Source of the DNA: Flavobacterium sp. HTF | Lineage (GTDB): Bacteria; Bacteroidota; Bacteroidia; Flavobacteriales; Flavobacteriaceae | Assembly (NCBI RefSeq): GCF_003105115.1 | Contig: NZ_QETH01000006.1 | Span: 1-64,000 of the forward strand | DNA: 64,000 nucleotides | Direction: 5' to 3' | In this document: one piece after another, positions 62,937 through 64,000 of the stretch | Layout of the letters: each line of letters begins with the position of its first letter | Numbering within the stretch: the stretch's first letter is position 1 | The notes under the pieces: model-generated | Database searches by the model: none | What the model saw: the letters and a program-made list of their open reading frames with translations, nothing else | What the model was told of the DNA's origin: nothing | Translations under genes and position numbers: made by a program

Positions 62937-63776
62937 ATGAAAAAGCTCATTCTATTATTGTTTTTATTTCCATTACTAACCTATTCGCAAGATGACCTAT
63001 TATCCGGAGTTGAAGCGCCAATCACAAAAGAAAAGGTGGCATCTGCATTTAAAGCCCTGAAGATTGTCAATCTCGAATCGACCAAACTGGCGGCAAAAGG
63101 AGATTTGTATTTTGTTGTAGCACACCGGTTTGGTTCTATAAAAGACGGCTTTGAGGGATTCTATGGACTGGATAACGCCAACACACAAATAAAATTTATA
63201 TACGGATTGACCCCGGGGATTAATATAAGTGCCGCCAGAAGTGAATTTGCTTATGACTTTGCAACAAAATATATGTTATTGCCGCAAATAAAAGACGGAT
63301 TTCCGGTGACTATTGCAGGGTTTAATAGTTTGTCTATCAACAACACGCTAAAGGAAAGTCTATATCCTAAACTTGAATTTAAAAATAGGCTCACCTATGT
63401 AGCCCAGCTTTTAATTTCCAGAAAATTCTCTGAAAAATTATCTTTAGAAATAGTTCCATCATTTTTCCATGAAAATTTTGTGCTCGACCCTGAACAGAGC
63501 AATTCACAATATGCCATTGGCTTTGGTGGTAGATACAAGTTTGCAAAACGCTGGTCATTGAATATGGATTATGCGGCACACTTAAACAGGGCGTCAAATT
63601 CTATTTATAAAAATCCATTATCCATTGGTTTTGACCTGGAAACCGGCGGACACGTTTTTCAAATGCATTTTACCAGTTCTCAAGCCATTGATGAAGCCGG
63701 ATATCTTGGAAGAACTACGGGAGACTGGACCAAGGGCGATATTTTCTTTGGGTTTAATTTGGCGAGAGTTTTCTAA
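62937..63776 (+). CDS. Outer-membrane beta-barrel protein (DUF5777-like)
   Basis: 279 residues, signal peptide (LTYSQDD). Alternating strands (DLYFVVAHRFGSIKDGFEGFYGLDNANTQI, RLTYVAQLLISRKFSEKLSLEIVPSF, YAIGFGGRYKFAKRWSLNMDY) and a terminal Phe (FFGFNLARVF) fit a barrel of the DUF5777 type. Members occur with YceI and cytochrome genes in Bacteroidota (from memory). Second gene of the rightward unit. Confidence 0.8.
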   Translation: MKKLILLLFLFPLLTYSQDDLLSGVEAPITKEKVASAFKALKIVNLESTKLAAKGDLYFVVAHRFGSIKDGFEGFYGLDNANTQIKFIYGLTPGINISAARSEFAYDFATKYMLLPQIKDGFPVTIAGFNSLSINNTLKESLYPKLEFKNRLTYVAQLLISRKFSEKLSLEIVPSFFHENFVLDPEQSNSQYAIGFGGRYKFAKRWSLNMDYAAHLNRASNSIYKNPLSIGFDLETGGHVFQMHFTSSQAIDEAGYLGRTTGDWTKGDIFFGFNLARVF

Positions 63777-63909
63777 AATACTCTGTAATTCAGTGTGTTG
63801 TTATTTAAAATAAATCTAAACTACTATTTTATCGATTTAAATAAAACCAAGCCAAAAAAGGGTTCGTATATGATCTAGAAAACCTAAAATCATTTTAAAA
63901 ATCAGCTTT

Positions 63910-64000
63910 ATGAAAATTAACAAATTTATTAAAAAAGGCCTTTGGACGGGATTGATCATTTTGGTACTATTTTTTGCCATTTTTCTATTCCACATTATTA
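63910..64000 (+). CDS. Partial CDS running off the window end (membrane N-terminus)
   Basis: ATG at 63910 opens a frame MKINKFIKKGLWTGLIILVL... that continues to the window end. Only 30 codons are visible, starting with basic residues and then a strong hydrophobic helix (LIILVLFFAIFLFHII), so it is a membrane-anchored or exported protein. Nothing more can be said. Confidence 0.6.
   Translation, partial: MKINKFIKKGLWTGLIILVLFFAIFLFHII

Noticed and set aside
1-64000. CRISPR arrays, rRNA, tRNA, replication origin
   Set aside because: No regularly spaced identical repeats, no rRNA-like segment and no tRNA-like cloverleaf were seen by eye.

Overview
The window looks like chromosomal DNA of a flavobacterium (Bacteroidota, Flavobacteriaceae; genus Flavobacterium is most likely). 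The evidence is low-GC DNA, a SusC/SusD polysaccharide utilization locus, many lipoproteins with a short MKK-type signal and a lipobox Cys, hemH beside an AraC regulator, DUF3570/DUF4266/ApbE genes, and two copies of a structured intergenic element of a kind I associate with flavobacteria. No rRNA, tRNA or CRISPR array was seen.

Layout. 1-3.3 kb is a scarred accessory patch: a serine-hydrolase lipoprotein flanked by two diverged copies of the same gene 3' end, plus a GC-rich truncated ORF. 3.3-5.3 kb is a response regulator/PAS histidine kinase pair. 6-12.8 kb holds small oxidoreductases (an SDR, a saccharopine-dehydrogenase-like protein, an NmrA-like protein), each near a regulator of the AraC, TetR, HxlR-relic or Crp type. 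A striking double operator lies in front of the TetR gene. 13.0-14.0 kb is a relic of a conjugative element: a traG-type coupling-protein 3' part fused to an IS3 transposase scrap.

15.5-31.5 kb is a ten-gene beta-mannan utilization operon on the minus strand. In transcription order it is susC, susD, a surface glycan-binding lipoprotein, a clan GH-A lipoprotein, GH26, GH130, a second clan GH-A protein, a sodium/solute symporter, GH3 and GH5. A LacI regulator lies downstream and an AraC regulator is divergent at the head. Proposed flow (inference): the surface GH26 lipoprotein cuts mannan, SusCD imports the pieces, the periplasmic GH5/GH3/GH-A enzymes trim them, the symporter takes up the products, and the cytoplasmic GH130 phosphorolyses beta-mannosides.

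33-35 kb carries an oversized IS630-type transposase flanked by diverged ~95-bp repeats, then a cold-shock gene. 35-41 kb is a signalling patch with a second PAS kinase between two paralogous stand-alone receivers. 41.6-46.9 kb begins with a metal-efflux locus reduced to a fossil (czcA start codon plus about 26 codons). It continues with a VIT1-type transporter and a thioredoxin-ApbE-DUF4266-DUF3570 operon that probably builds a flavinylated envelope redox system. 47-52 kb is ion transport (ClC, DUF389, NhaA). 52.4-56.7 kb is a tight seven-gene operon: peroxiredoxin, YHS, DoxX, DinB, NRDE/TANGO2, ATP-grasp and a LysE-like protein. It is preceded by a Crp/Fnr gene. 57.9-64 kb holds fasciclin, hemH with an AraC gene, tandem YceI genes with a c-type cytochrome lipoprotein, and a divergent OB-fold/beta-barrel pair that runs off the window end.

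The best candidates for something under-described are the two paralogous GH-A enzymes of the mannan locus, the ApbE/DUF4266/DUF3570 operon, the seven-gene operon at 52-57 kb, the YceI/cytochrome/OB-fold/barrel module, and the TGGCA-N6-TGGCA repeat family.
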